DNA from: Tricholoma matsutake
Taxonomy: Eukaryota; Basidiomycota; Agaricomycetes; Agaricales; Tricholomataceae
Reading direction: 5' to 3'
DNA length: 64,000 nt
Assembly (NCBI GenBank): GCA_026075535.2
Contig: AP026542.1
Coordinates: forward strand, 3,658,001 to 3,722,000
Shown: piece after piece, positions 1 to 12,130 of the stretch
Numbering within the stretch: position 1 is the first letter of the stretch
How the letters are laid out: the number at the start of each line of letters is the position of its first letter
Program-made: the position numbers and the translations under genes
The notes under the pieces: model-generated
Database searches by the model: none
What the model saw: the letters and a program-made list of their open reading frames with translations, nothing else
Told to the model about the DNA's origin: nothing

Positions 1-1060
1 CCTCTTCCGTGGGCTATCCCCTTCATGTAAGTTTGGAATCCATTCTTGGAGAACAGCGCTTATGCTTTTCGTCTCTTCTACTCCTTAGTGCTGCGAAGGT
101 CAGGCTCAATGTGCATATCATGATAGCATGTTATTTACTCGTGGTTTCGTTATCAGTATTCCAGCAGCAGCAAGCACCTTCGCTGCATTTGAACTGACAC
201 GAGGTTCGTTCTGAATTCATTAACAACTTCTGTTGTTCACCAGATTCGTGCAGAATATCTGGCAGAAGTCACAGGTGTTTAGGTGAGAGGAGGATGAATA
301 CATGACGTCGACATCATACTAGAAATGTTTGTATCTTCAGGTGTAGCTATGACAAGAAGGGACTTTCATACATGCTTTTTATAGGCACTAGAGGGCCACT
401 GCTTCTCATGTTGGCATGTCCAAGTTCGATATGTAGTAATTTGTGTGGTTTTGTAACTTTCGTTAATTCACTTGGTGACACCATTTCATCTCAGCCCTCA
501 TAACTCAGGTTATTCTGCCCAAAGCAACTGACATCATCATCAACACTGTTCTGAATGGATATGTTTTGTTTACTGATGCCTGAATAATATTGATACCATG
601 TCCTGCCATGTCCTGCCCTCCAACAATGTAAAGGACCTGGACCTAAGAATGTTATGACTCAGTCTGTGTCATAACGGACTGTGTTACAGACTACTATAAG
701 ATAGGCCAAGGGGGTTTCACAAAAAAAATTAAGCACTCTGGGTAGGATTTTTTATTAAGACCAACCTTGACCAACCAGTGTGGGAACTAATTACTTAGTC
801 ATCAGGAAAATTATTTCAACTTTTTCGGCTTTTCGGCTTTATAATGGTCACTCCTAAAGTCAAAAGTTTGTTAAGTAAAAGAGTGTTGTCAAGGTGCCAT
901 GTAAAGCTGAAAAAGTTAGAAAAGTTAATAAAGTAATGTCTGTTAATTAGGAACTTCCCTGCAGCAAAGTTAGGGGTGGCTACTAAATATGACAAGGCCA
1001 CCACCTGGCTGGAGAGCAAGGCAGTGGGTGCAGCATGTGTGCACATTTTGCCCACCCCTC
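1..1060. other. No recognisable gene
   Basis: I see only short unsupported open frames and AT-rich DNA here, with no protein motif, LTR terminus or tRNA fold. The stretch ends at the minisatellite. It is probably decayed repeat or intergenic sequence. Confidence 0.5.
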
Positions 1061-1076
1061 CCAGCTGTGGTGGCCT

Positions 1077-1692
1077 GTCCTTTCCTCATCCTTGCTTGTC
1101 CTTTCCTCATCCTTGCTTGTCCTTTCCTCATCCTTGCTTGTCCTTTCCTCATCCTTGCTTGTCCTTTCCTCATCCTTGCTTGTCCTTTCCTCATCCTTGC
1201 TTGTCCTTTCCTCATCCTTGCTTGTCCTTTCCTCATCCTCGCTCGTCCTTTCCTCATCCTTGCTTGTCCTTTCCTCATCCTTGCTCGTCCTTTCCTCATC
1301 CTTGCTCGTCCTTTCCTCATCCTTGCTCGTCCTTTCCTCATCCTTGCTCGTCCTTTCCTCATCCTTGCTCGTCCTTTCCTCATCCTTGCTCGTCCTTTCC
1401 TCATCCTTGCTTGTCCTTTCCTCATCCTTGCTCGTCCTTTCCTCATCCTTGCTCGTCCTTTCCTCATCCTTGCTCGTCCTTTCCTCATCCTTGCTCGTCC
1501 TTTCCTCATCCTTGCTCGTCCTTTCCTCATCCTCGCTCGTCCTTTCCTCATCCTCGCTCGTCCTTTCCTCATCCTCGCTCGTCCTTTCCTCATCCTCGCT
1601 CGTCCTTTCCTCATCCTCGCTCGTCCTTTCCTCATCCTCGCTCATCCTTTCCTCATCCTCGCTCGTCCTTTCCTCATCCTCGCTCGTCCTTT
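1077..1692. repeat. 21-bp minisatellite, about 29 units
   Basis: A head-to-tail array with a 21-bp unit (tcctttcctcatccttgcttg and variants). Because 21 is a multiple of three, several frames stay open on both strands and give artificial heptapeptide repeats such as MRKGRAR and SFPHPCL; these should not be read as genes. Units differ almost only at the T/C positions of the distal TTGCTTG segment. The first units read TTGCTTG, the middle ones mostly TTGCTCG, and the last ones CTCGCTCG, so variants are clustered along the array. Confidence 0.95.
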
Positions 1693-2536
1693 TCCCCATC
1701 CCCTGCTGGCCCTCGGTTGTTGTCAGTGGCCCGTTGTTCCCATCCCTGACATTGGCCTTCCTGGGTCATACTTGCCTATCTCGCCCCCTTTTTGTGTGAT
1801 GCTGGTCTTCCCTGTCCTTGCTGTTCTCGCCATCTATGTCATCTATGCCATTGTCCTTGCAGTTCTCATTCCTGTTGCTCTTGCTCCCTGCTGTTTGCTG
1901 TTTGTTCCTGCTGTTGCCTTCATTCCCATCATCCCTGCCATTGTTGTCATTGTCATTGTCATCCCCATCTGGTCCTCATTGTCCTGGTCGTGGTCGTGGT
2001 CCTCATTTTTTGTCTTTGTCCTCCTCACTGTCATCATCCTTGGTGTCTGGTCCTTGGTGTCCTTGTGCCCATCATGCGCTCTTGTCCTGGTGTCATGTTT
2101 CATTGTTCCCATCATTGGCTGTCCCCTTTTTTGTCATGGTGGGTCTCGTTGTCCTTGTGGTCCCCTCTTCACCATTTGTCCTTGTAGTCCCCTCTTCACC
2201 ATTTGTCCTTGTGGTCCCCTCTTTGCCATTTGTGCTGCTGCTCCTATCTGCACTGTGGTTGGCCTTGTCATTGGTGTTGTCCTCCTCCTCCTAGTCCTGT
2301 TTGTTCACAGTTGGTGCTGGGTGTTGGTTGTTGGTGCCTCTCATCCCCAGCCCCATTGTTTTTGTTGTTGGCATTGTGTTGGCATGTCCTTGGGGTGTTG
2401 GTGGTGCAGTTCTCCATGCTGTCCCCTTTGTACCCTTGTGGATGCCGCTATTCTCATTGTCCCGTGTTGTTGGTGCCATCCTGGCTTGCATTGGTTCCAT
2501 CATTGTTGTTTTTGTTGTTGTTGTTATGTTCCTGAT
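1693..2536. repeat. A-poor, pyrimidine/G-rich low-complexity tract
   Basis: On the plus strand this stretch is dominated by C, T and G with very few A residues, and has many short runs based on ttgtc, cctc and gttgtt. Open frames through it (for example the 989-2662 frame that enters from the minisatellite) are hydrophobic low-complexity translations and look like a by-product of the strand skew. The tract ends exactly where a family-A solo LTR is inserted. Confidence 0.75.
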
Positions 2537-2978
2537 TGTAAGGGGACTAGGGGGGACTTGGGGGGGTGCCCTGTGTGTTTCTCCTATTTTTTTACATTTG
2601 TCCTATATTTTTCTCCACTTCATTTCCTTCTTTTCCATGATTTTTCCATATTTTATTACTAATTTCCCTTTCTATCACATTTGTGCATGTTAACAGTTTA
2701 TATTTAGAGGTGGAGCACCCCTTCCGACATCTACCCCTTGGTATGATGTGATGGTCATTGATGTCATTCAGTGGCCTTGATCTGCCTATCTCCACCTTTT
2801 CTATTTTTAGATTATTATTTGATTTTTGCAGTCTTCACATATACTGGGCATTGGCAAAGGAATCCTCAGAGTTTTCTCTTCAGATTTCCCTTTGCTAGGT
2901 GTGTTTCCAATCCCTGTAATATGTAGTATAATTTTAACTTTGGATTTCCCTTTGCTAGAGGCTGAGGTTGCCCTTATA
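2537..2978 (+). mobile_element. Solo LTR of gypsy family A
   Basis: The sequence starts TGTAAGGGGACTAGG and ends GGTTGCCCTTATA, with short inverted ends (TGTAAGGG / CCCTTATA). It is flanked by a perfect 5-bp duplication, CTGAT at 2532-2536 and at 2979-2983. No gag or pol sequence follows, so this is a solo LTR left by LTR-LTR recombination. It matches the LTRs at 4368, 5890, 33674 and 39295 and fixes the family's LTR ends and target-site length. At 442 bp it is slightly longer than the 426-bp LTRs of the young copy. Confidence 0.93.
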
Positions 2979-4150
2979 CTGATCATGTTCATCTGTCATT
3001 TGTGTTGGGCATTTCCTGTGTTGAGAGGTGCTTGGATGGTTAGTAGACAGGTGGCACCATTTGGTGTACCCCACTACCTGGGCCTCTGGTACCTCCCTGG
3101 GGTATCTGAACCCCAAACAAACCCCCCATATTTCATTTGGATGGGGATGAGGGGTCGGGCATGCATTGTGCATCATCATTGTAGTTGGGACCTAAAATTA
3201 GTCAAAACAACCTAAAAACATGTTAGTATTCACAAAGAAGGTAAAAAATAGAAATACTTAATTTACATTGTGTTGAAGGGCCCCAAGCCCCCCCAACACA
3301 TGTCAATGTGGCACTCTTGCAGCCATGCAGTTCATTGTTTGCTCTTGATGGAGGGGTGTGGGAGCAGTGTTGATGGAGGTGGGAGGTGGTTGGCAGTGGT
3401 GTCAACAGTGGAGCAGCTATCTCAAGCAAAACTACCCCCCTCGCATTTGTGAGTGAGAGGGGGTGGTCATCATGACAAGGTAGCTGAACCACTGAGGGAA
3501 GAAGTAAGGTACAAATGTATGTAAATAACACATTAACAATGAAAGAAGATGCGACTATCAGACCCACACAAGGCCAAGTGGTCCATGCGCATCCCAGGGT
3601 ATATAAACCCTCCCATTTCTACCATTTGTGAGGGGCTCGCCCCACCTCTTTTCATTTATTTATCTATATGTAGTTACATAAATAATTTACATATATTACA
3701 CCTACATGATCTTGAGCTATCTCCTCCTGGTGATGCAGATGTGGTAAATGAAGGTAAACAATGACACCACCAAATTTGCTGACCTCTAATTTTGGCATGA
3801 CTTTATGTCTTGATTGATCTTTTTGGTACTTTACAAACTTGGCATTACTTTTTTGACTTTCCTAGCCTTACAGATGACCTCCACACTATAACTTTTCAGG
3901 GGAGGGGGCCTAGCCAAATGGCTTCTCACTTTTCAACTTTATTGACTGTATACTGTCTATATAAAGCTCAAAATGTTTTGTGTGAATTTGCTAATGTACC
4001 ATATATAGACATGGATCAATCAGTCTGAGTTATCACATCTTTGCATATCAGCAATGTTTTCCTGACCCCACAATCCTTGCAGGTCCAACTAGTAGTTGTA
4101 CACTCAAGCCCACATGTTTATCCAAAACAAAAAACAGGGAACCAAAATAT
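2979..4150. other. No recognisable gene
   Basis: About 1.2 kb with short overlapping ORFs on both strands, no recognised domain and no LTR terminus. It lies between the solo LTR and the tRNA-like sequence. Confidence 0.5.
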
Positions 4151-4231
4151 GAGTCGACCCAGGCTCAAACTGAGGACCTTCTGTGTTCCAACATGTTAGA
4201 CAGATGCGATAACCAACTACGCCATCGACCC
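4151..4231 (-). pseudogene. tRNA-Val(AAC) with short intron, probably decayed
   Basis: Read on the minus strand, the sequence folds as a tRNA. The 5' acceptor arm is GGGTCGA, the A-box region TGGCGTAGTTGG, the anticodon stem TCTGT/ACAGA, the variable stretch AGGTC, the T-stem CTCAG/CTGGG and the 3' acceptor arm TCGACTC. The anticodon loop is longer than 7 nt. Removing 8 nt after position 37, the standard site for nuclear tRNA introns, leaves CTAACAC with anticodon AAC (valine). Two changes look like C-to-T decay: the T-loop reads TTTGAGC where TTCGA is nearly invariant, and the acceptor has one broken pair. I read it as a tRNA-Val gene or tRNA-derived copy that is probably no longer functional. 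Confidence 0.72.
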
Positions 4232-4367
4232 CTGGTAGGATGTGTGCTTCAAAAGGTCATGAGCTTTTACATGATCGAAGAAGTGTGGGAGGTGATGCTA
4301 TAGTCATGTGGGAGTGTATGTTGATCTTGAAAGTGTAAGACTGACCCACATCTCCTTGCACTAGGAC

Positions 4368-4800
4368 TGTAAGGGGACTAGGGGGGACTCAGGGGGGTGC
4401 CCTGTGTGTTTCTCCTATTTTTTATGCTTGTCCTATATTTTTCCTCACTTCATTTCCTTCTATTCTTCATTTTCTATGATTTTTCCTTATTTTATTACTA
4501 ATTTCCCTTTCTATCACATTTGTGCATGTTGACAGTTTTATATTTAGAGGAGGAGTACCCCTTCTGACATCTACCCCTTGGTATGATGTCCCTATTTCTG
4601 CCTTTTCTATTTTTATACTATTATTTGATTTTTGCAATCTTCACATATACTGGGCATTGGCAAAGGGGTCCTTAGAGTTTTCTCTTCAGATTTTCCTTTG
4701 CTAGGTGTGCCTCCACTCCCTGTAATATGTACCATAATTTTAACTTTGGATTTCTCTTTGCTAGTCCATTAATTAAGTGGCTTCTAAGGTTGCCCTTATA
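4368..4800 (+). mobile_element. LTR of gypsy family A (truncated copy A3)
   Basis: Starts TGTAAGGGGACTAGG and ends GGTTGCCCTTATA like the other family members. Just before its 3' end it has roughly 10 extra bases, around the TTAATTAAG stretch. It is followed directly by gag sequence, so it is the 5' LTR of a copy that has lost everything downstream of the gag N-terminal region. Confidence 0.9.
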
Positions 4801-5311
4801 GTAGAAAACTCTCTCCTAAGGCCCAAAATCATGAACATGCTGCCCGAGATAGGCAGGTACAGAGTGGACAATGCTTCCCAAAGCTCTATAGACTCCCTAC
4901 ACAGTGTTCCCAACAGTCCCGCCTTCAGTGCACCACCATTTTCACTTAATGCGCCCCCTACCACTATGGATGCATCAGAGTGTCTTGACATGCTTGAAAG
5001 TGATGTTACCAGAATATGTGTGCAAATCAATTCACTTAAATCTATGATTGAAAACTTTGTCAGAACCCTTCAGACTAACTCCACGACCAATATTCCCCCC
5101 GAGCACATCCAACAGTGATGTGCCACCTAACGCATCCACTAAGGAGCGTGCCCAGATCAAACCATCCCCCCCCACTGAATTTAATGGCATGTGTGCACAG
5201 GGGCATGCATTCCTTAATTCCTGTGAGTTGTACATCAGTCTCCAGTTGCATCAATTTGTCGACAATGCTGCAAAATTTATTGGGCCTTCACATTTGCATT
5301 TAACAAAAATG
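4801..5311 (+). pseudogene. gypsy family A gag fragment (A3)
   Basis: The translation from 4777 to 5118 and its continuation to about 5311 in another frame match the first third of the Gag encoded at 6317 and 34266: RPKI, IGRYR, the ENFVRTLQ helix, IKPSP and LNSCELYISLQ. A frameshift separates the two parts near 5098. Similarity stops at about 5311, after the FVDNAAKFIGPS segment, and no pol follows. This is a broken capsid-region remnant with no expected function. Confidence 0.85.
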
Positions 5312-5889
5312 TAAGGGTATGGCTTAAAAACTTGAGGTTTCTCATAGCCCTATATATTGCCCACCTGGGATAAAATTCTTGCCAGGTAGTTGTGATAACA
5401 ATTTGAAGATATGGCCAAACCCTTTCTAAACCCTTTTCATACCCCTGTCATGCCTTAATGATGTGCCCTTCTAAGAAATCTGACCAGGGTAACAAAAAGA
5501 TCAAGGTACAGTTTGGGAGGCAGAGGACACACAATGAGCAGACATTGGTGTGTCCTTGTGGCATAATTTTTGCCAGAGCCACGATGTATGGTGCAGAGGC
5601 AGTGTTGAACTTCCTGGTAAAAGATGCAGCATCTCAGTCATTATGCTCCTGGTGACACCCTTTTCAGGTCATGGTGAAGAATGCTTTCTCTGTTCCTGGA
5701 GTGCAAAAACCTGAACACCTTTTATATGACAGCAACTGTGATGCCAAGCAACAGGCGATGGCCTCGAGGGATCTGTACTTTGAGGATATGGGCATGTGTA
5801 GTGTTGCTGCAGCTCCAGCTAAGAGCTGTAGCCACCTTTGGCTAAAGCTGGTTGGAGCTGAGCTGTGTGAAGCCACAAGCCACAGCTTT
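5312..5889. other. No recognisable gene
   Basis: Unique-looking sequence between the truncated copy A3 and the LTR of copy A2. It has only short ORFs and no recognised domain. Confidence 0.5.
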
Positions 5890-6319
5890 TGTAAGGGGAC
5901 TAGGGGGGTGCCCTGTGTGCTTCTCCTATTTTTTATGTTTGTCCTATATTTTTTCTCACTTCATTTCCTTCTATTCTTCATTTTCTATGTTTTTTCCTTA
6001 TTTTATTACTAATTTTCCCTTTCTATCACATTTGTGCATGTTGACAGTTTTATATTTAGAGGCAGAGCACCCCTTCTGACATCTACCCCTTGGTATGATG
6101 TCATTCAGTGGCCTTGATCTGCCTATCTCTGCCTTTTCTATTTTTAGACTATTATTTGATTTTTGCAGTCTTCACATATACTGGGCATTGGCAAAGGGGT
6201 CCTTAGAGTTTTCTCTTTGGATTTCCCTTTGCTAGGTGCATCTCCAATCCCTGTAATATGTAGTATAATTTTAACTTTGGATCTCCCTTTGCTAGAGGCT
6301 GAGTGAGGTTGCCCTTATG
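5890..6319 (+). mobile_element. 5' LTR of gypsy copy A2
   Basis: Family-A LTR starting TGTAAGGGGACTAGG and ending GGTTGCCCTTATG (the usual TTATA end is changed to TTATG). It is followed immediately by gag. No matching 3' LTR exists, because the copy is truncated inside the integrase region at about 11,091; the target duplication therefore cannot be tested. Confidence 0.9.
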
Positions 6320-7592
6320 GTAGAAAACTCTCTCCTAAGGCCCAAAATTGTGAATGGGCTGCCCAAGATAGGCAGGTACAGAGTGGACAACACTTCCCAA
6401 AGCTCCACAGACTCCCTACACACTGTTCCCAACAGTCCCGCCGTTAGTGTGCTACCATTTTTGCCAAACATGCCCCCTAGTGACATGGACACATCAGAGC
6501 GCCTCGATGCACTTCAAAGCAATGTTACCGGAATATGTGCGCAAATTGATTTGCTTAAATTTATGATCGAAAACTTCGTCAGAACCCTTCAGACTAGCTC
6601 CACAACCAATATTCCCCCCATTGTGCCTCCAAGCATGCCCAACAACAACGTGCCCACTAGGGAGTGTGCCCAGATCAAACCATCTCCCTGTACTGAATTT
6701 AATAGTGCACGTGCACAGGGGTGTGCATTCCTTAATTCCTGTGAGTTGTACATCAGTCTCCAGTCACATCAATTCATTGATGAGGCTGCAAAAATGTATT
6801 GGGCCTTCACATACATGAAATCTGAACGCACCTATCTCTATGTGGACCATATTCTGCGCCAAACTAAAGAGCTCGGTTCTCTACCCTTCTCCACTTGGGG
6901 TGACTTTTGAGCAGAGTTTGTATGCCACTTTTGTCCCCTCAATGAGTGCCACCAAGCAGTGACACAGCTTGAGTCATCCTCTTACCATCAGGCATATCGA
7001 TCCATGGATGACTATATCAACGAGTTTAAGGATTTGGTGGACATGGCAGGATATGGGAGTGGGCTACCAGTTGTGGTGAAGTTCCGATGAGGCCTCAATC
7101 GAGAAATTCAGGACCAGATTGCATGGATGTTGGAAGGGTGCCTGGTGGACGATGATATCTATGCTTGGTATGAAGCTGCTTCACTCTGTGATGAGAACTG
7201 ACTCACGAATGCGCCATTTAATGCTGCATTCCATGCTCCAACTACCACTCATGCACCCTACACCTTCAATTGTACCCTTCCCCACCATAACCCCATTCCT
7301 GTCCATCAGACTCCCACACCCGCCGCCAATGTCCCAGTACCAATGGATGTTGATGCAACCTGTAGCCGTGTGTGTAGTTTGGATCTCTGCTACCACTGTG
7401 GGGAAACTGGGCACATGGCCAGAGCATGTCCCCATCATCAGGATATCCACATGCTCACCCCTGAGGGGTGAGATGAACTCCTCCAGGACCTGTTGGCACT
7501 TGTAGATGTAGAGGAAGTGAAGGATCAGGTTGCAGAGGAGATCAAGTCAGAAGTTGTAGAGGAGCAAGATTTTTTTTTCTATTCACAGCAAG
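6317..7592 (+). pseudogene. gag of gypsy copy A2 (decayed)
   Basis: Encodes the structural polyprotein of a Ty3/gypsy element. The N-terminal block runs 6317-6910 and ends at a TGA after the GDF motif. Downstream homology continues through DDYINEFKDLVDMAGYG and the zinc knuckle CYHCGETGHMARACP near 7390, which is the nucleic-acid-binding CCHC motif. Extra stops near 7087, 7199 and 7469 lie at codons where related copy A1 has CGA, which fits CpG deamination. The first stop is shared with A1 at the same codon. A long T-run at about 7569-7577 places the end of gag in frame with pol, unlike A1. Confidence 0.88.
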
Positions 7593-10500
7593 TGAATCGT
7601 ATGCCCTTGTTGCCTGTCCATAACCACTTTGAAGTTTTGTCAGTTGAATCCCCAGAGAATGAATCTAATTCCATGACTGTTCCCCTCTCTGACCCTTCAA
7701 AGTTGGCTGAAGATGTACCTGCTCTTCCTATCTCTCCCTCTGCCCTATATCCCAAAATTAAATCATGGGAGTGCAAACTACCATGCAAATATATCATTGC
7801 ATCCACTCCCTCTACACATTCCTTGAACCTAGCAATCAAACTACAGACTACTGACATTGAACAGATTCTTGGTGTCTCTGTGCTCCTGGACTCTGGTGCA
7901 ACTGGTCTCTTCATTGATGCCCATCTTGCACAACAACATCACCTGAATACTTGCTCACTCTTGCATCCAATACCTGTTTACAATGTGGATGGGTCCCCAA
8001 ATGAAGCTGGTGCCATCTGAGAGGTTGTAGACCTGGTCCTCCATTACAAAGATCATAGTGAGCATGCCTTTTTTGCTGTCACTCAGTTAGGAAAGCAGAA
8101 GGTGATCTTGGGCTATCCATGGCTTTGAGACCATAACCCAGAGGTCAACTGGCATACTGGGGAGGTTACAATGAGCTGGTGTCCATCCCACTGTCGCACT
8201 TGTTTCATGGAAGCCAGACAAGAACACCATGGACAAAGGGCCTCAGTACAACACACTTGGAAGTGTCATGCCAGACCCCTGCCTGTGCCTGAGGTGGAGT
8301 TAGAGGAGGTTCCTGGTCTGATGCTGGACTCAGATGATGATGATGATGAGGAGCCAGAGGAAGTGGAAGAAGATGATCAGATCTTCTACACTGTGATTTG
8401 TCCATCACACAAGGTGTGTGCTACATTGAACATATCCCAACACCTTGCCAAGGCCTTTCACAAAAATAATGCTGCTAAATCCTCTACTGATTCCTTGCTT
8501 CCTCATCTCCATGAGTTCAGAGTTGTGTTCTCCAAGGAATTGTCTGACTCTCTCCCTGCACACAAGCCATGGGATTATGCAATTGAACTCACCCCAAGTG
8601 CAACCCCTTCATCCTACAAGGTCTATCATCTCTCTCCTGAAGAACAGCAACAGCTTGACCAGTTCACCGATGAGCACCTGGCCTCTGGACATATTTGACC
8701 ATTAAAGTCACCCATGGCCTCTCCCTTTTTCTTTATCAAGAAGAAGGATGGCTCACTTCAACTGATTCAAGACTACAGAAGGCTCAATGACATCACGGTC
8801 AAAAATTGCTACCCATTACCTCTCATCTCCAAACTTGTGAACCAGCTCCATGGAGCCTGATACTTTACCAAGCTCGACGACTGTTGGGGTTACAATACTG
8901 TGAGGATAAAGGAGGGAGATGAGTGGAAGGCAGCCTTTTGTACCAACCGTGGTCTTTTTGAACTGCTCATCATGTTCTTTGGCCTTACTAATAGTCCTGC
9001 CAGCTTTCAGACCATGATGAACAACATCTTCCACAACCTCATCCTCAAAGGTGTTGTTTGTATCTATCTCGACGACATCCTCATCTTCACTCACACAGTT
9101 GAAGAGCACCATTGCATCATGCATCTCATTCTGGAACGACTTTGACAGTACAAACTCTATCTTCCTCAGGACAAGTGCGAGTTTGAGAAGACCAAGATCA
9201 AGTACCTTGGCCTGATTATCTCAGAGGGTCAGGTGGAGATGGATCCTATCAAGGTGAATGGGGTCACGGCTTGGCCAACACCCATGAACAAGACAGAGGT
9301 GCAGTCTTTCCTGGGCTTCATCAATTTCTATCAGTGTGTTATCAAGGATTCTCACATCATGCACAACCACTGTTTGACTTGACAGGAAAGGAGGCATGGA
9401 GGTGGAATAATGGACAATTGAAAAGCTTAAGGAGATGGTCACTTCCACTCCCATTCTTACCTTTGCTGACAATTCATGCCCTTTTCTTGTAGACGCTGAC
9501 AGCTCTGACTTTGTGATGGGCACCATGTTGTCTCAGCAGTCTCTGGAGGACCAGAAGTGGCATCCTGTTGTGTTCTACTCCAAAAGCCTTAGTGCTGTAG
9601 AGCGAAACTATGAGATCCATGACAAGAAGATGTTGGTGATAATGCATGCACTCGAGGAGTGGCAACACTTTCTTGAGGGTGCCCAACACAAGGTGGAAAT
9701 TTGGATGGATCACAAGAATCTCAAGTACTTTATGACAGCCAAGAAATTGAACTGTCATCAAGCTTGTTGGTCCCTGTATCTATCCAGATTCGACTTCTCC
9801 TTGCACCAGGTCACAGCATGGGGAAGATCAATGCCCTCTCCCAATGTGCAGACCATGGGGATGGCAGCAATGATAATCAAAACATTGTGTTGTTGCAGCC
9901 AGACCTGTTCACCATTCAGGCACTGAAAGGCATCGCACCCCAGGGCAACGAGCAGGACATCCTATGCAACATTTGTCATGCAAACCATAGTGGTTTACAC
10001 AAGGATGATGTTGCCCAAGCTGTTAAGGAACTGAGGAAGGGATCCACCCTTTCCTTGCATGGAGCAGAGTGGGCTGAAAAGGAGGACTTGTTGTATTTCA
10101 GGGATCACATCTATGTTCCCAATGACCCAGACCTTCGCTGGTGCATCATATCCCAACACCATGACTCACAGATTGCTGGTCATCCTGGATGCTGGAAGAC
10201 CTTGGAGCTCACCTCATGGAATGATTGGTGGCCACAAATATCATGGCTCATTGGTCAGTATTGTTGTACTTGTGACCTTTGCTTATGCACCAAGATTCCT
10301 CATCACAAACCTGTTGGCAAGCTACACCCTCTTCCTGTTCCAGAAAGTCATTGGGATGTTGTCAGTGTCGACTTTGTGGTGGAGTTGCCAGAGTTGAATG
10401 GGTTTGATGTGGTGATGTGCACAGTTGATTCAGTGGGGAAACACACTCACTTTATCCCCACTCACACCACTGTCAGTGCCCTGGGTGCCACCCAGCTCTA

Positions 10501-11091
10501 TCTCCACCATGTGTGGAAATTACATGGACTTCCTGGGGCCTTCCTTTCTGACTGTGGCCCTCAGTTTGTGGCAGAGTTCACTTGTGAGCTGTACTGACTT
10601 CTGGGGATCAACCTCCTTGCTTCAACCGCCTATCACCCACAAACTGATGGCCAGACTGAGTGAGTCAACCAGGAACTGGAGCAGTACATCCACATCTTCA
10701 TAAATGAGCACCAGGACAATTGGGATGATCTTCTCCCCTTGGTCAAGTTTGGATACAATAACCACATCCATGCTTCCACTCAAGAGACCCCTTTCCTCTT
10801 AGACACTGGATGGCATCCACACATGGGATTCAAACCTTGCCAAACTCCCTCACACATCAAGATGGTGAATGAGTTCACAGAACACATGAGGGATAGCTTG
10901 GAGGAGGCAAAGGCAGCCTTAGTGAAGGTGAAGGACAACATGGCGCATTTTTACAATCAACACCATTCTCCAGCCCCTCAGTACAAGATTGGTGATCAAG
11001 TTTATCTTGTGACATCTCCACCACACATTTGTCCAAGAAACTCGCCCATCGCTTCCTGGGACCTTTCCCCATTGTCAAGTGTGTCAGAACA
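7593..11091 (+). pseudogene. pol of gypsy copy A2 (protease, RT, RNase H, partial integrase; decayed)
   Basis: The order of domains matches A1. The aspartic protease LLDSGATG (about 7887) still has the catalytic Asp. Reverse transcriptase has the intact box YLDDILIF at about 9065. RNase H follows at 9435-9760. The integrase zinc region has HH and CC residues at about 10160-10290, and the DDE core contains VDFVVELP and SDCGPQF. Many frames are broken by stops and small indels, for example near 8021, 8698, 8860 and 9360. Homology to A1 ends at about 11,091, before the chromodomain and 3' LTR. CpG is strongly depleted compared with A1, so this is an old, dead copy. Confidence 0.9.
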
Positions 11092-11805
11092 AAAGTTTGA
11101 CAGCAATCCATGGCCTCAATCTCACACAACAGCAAAGGGAAATGATGGCAGTTGTTGATAAGAAACATTCCCACAGGTGGTCCACATCCTCAATTTTCCC
11201 AATTTGGCAGTCTCACTGGGAAAATATTTGTAGTGCATCAGCCATGTTTCCTAAAAATTACTGGTTGCACATACCTTCTTCCTCAGACCCTGGCCAGTCA
11301 ATTTGGCCCATTAAACCCATCCCAAGCTCAATCAAAATTACACTGGACCCTTTTTGAGCTTAGGTGGCCCACTTCATGACTTGGCACTGTATGCACCAGC
11401 AGTTGGAGGCAGTGGTGTTATAAGGTTGGCATATGCCACCTGGCATCTTTAGCATGTGTCAGCAGTTGGAGTTGGAGTTCTGATGTTGTAAGGAGGTTGG
11501 CATTTGCTATTAGGCATCTTTACTATGTGTCAATGGTCGAAGGCAGTGTTGTAGGGTTGGCATTTGCCACCAGGTGTCTTTACTATATGTCACCAGTAAT
11601 AAATACCAGGGGTAACCCTGGGGTATACCCTCCAAAACCCTTACCCCTTCACAAGGGAACGGGTTTCTGGTGGTGAGGGTAAGGGGTATGAAGGGTACAA
11701 GAGGGACATAATACCCTTGACCATGACCGTGATTGAAAGAGACTGGACTAATGGCAAGTTAAAGGACTGACCCCCATACATATCTCCTTCAATTCCCCTC
11801 CCCGG
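11092..11805. repeat. Gene-free stretch with imperfect tandem repeat
   Basis: Between the truncation point of A2 and copia-1 there is no gene. From about 11,389 to 11,599 a unit of roughly 65-75 bp occurs three times, each containing ggttggcat, a Gly/Cys-poor spacer, and ctttaNNatgtgtca. From about 11,596 to 11,720 there is a separate block rich in GGGTA/TACCC motifs that resembles, in inverse orientation, sequence at 41,150-41,235. Confidence 0.6.
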
Positions 11806-12106
11806 TCTCAAAGTTGCAGGATAACCAGAAACAAGAGCTAGAAGATAATAATGTAGTAATCTCAGTGGTGGTCAAACACTAATGTATTGAGTAGTACCTA
11901 GAAGATAATAATGTAGTACTACTACAAAGTAAGTAAAGAATGTAAAGAAGTAAAGAATGGGACTTACACCTCAGTGGTGGTCAAACACTGAGGTGTCAAG
12001 ATGTAACTATGGGTGTTTTACATAGTAGCGAGAATAGGGGTAAGTAATAAATGAGTGATAGGAGAAAGTAAAAGTAATAATAAATAAATATAGTACCATG
12101 ATGACA
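11806..12106 (-). repeat. 3' LTR of copia-1
   Basis: 301 bp; on the minus strand it begins TGTCATCATGG and ends CTTTGAGA. It contains an internal duplication of a segment around ctcagtggtggtcaaacact (11,861 and 11,972), also present in the 5' LTR. Confidence 0.93.
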
Positions 12107-12130
12107 CTCCCCCTTGAGATGGACGTGGGA

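Noticed and set aside
1077..1692. CRISPR-like array
   Set aside because: Direct 21-bp repeats without spacers in a eukaryotic context; it is a minisatellite.
970..1749. Long ORFs on both strands across the minisatellite
   Set aside because: A 21-bp unit keeps any stop-free frame open; products are pure heptapeptide repeats with no other coding sign.
989..2662. 557-codon plus-strand ORF
   Set aside because: Hydrophobic, Cys/Val/Leu low-complexity product caused by an A-poor tract; ends inside an LTR.
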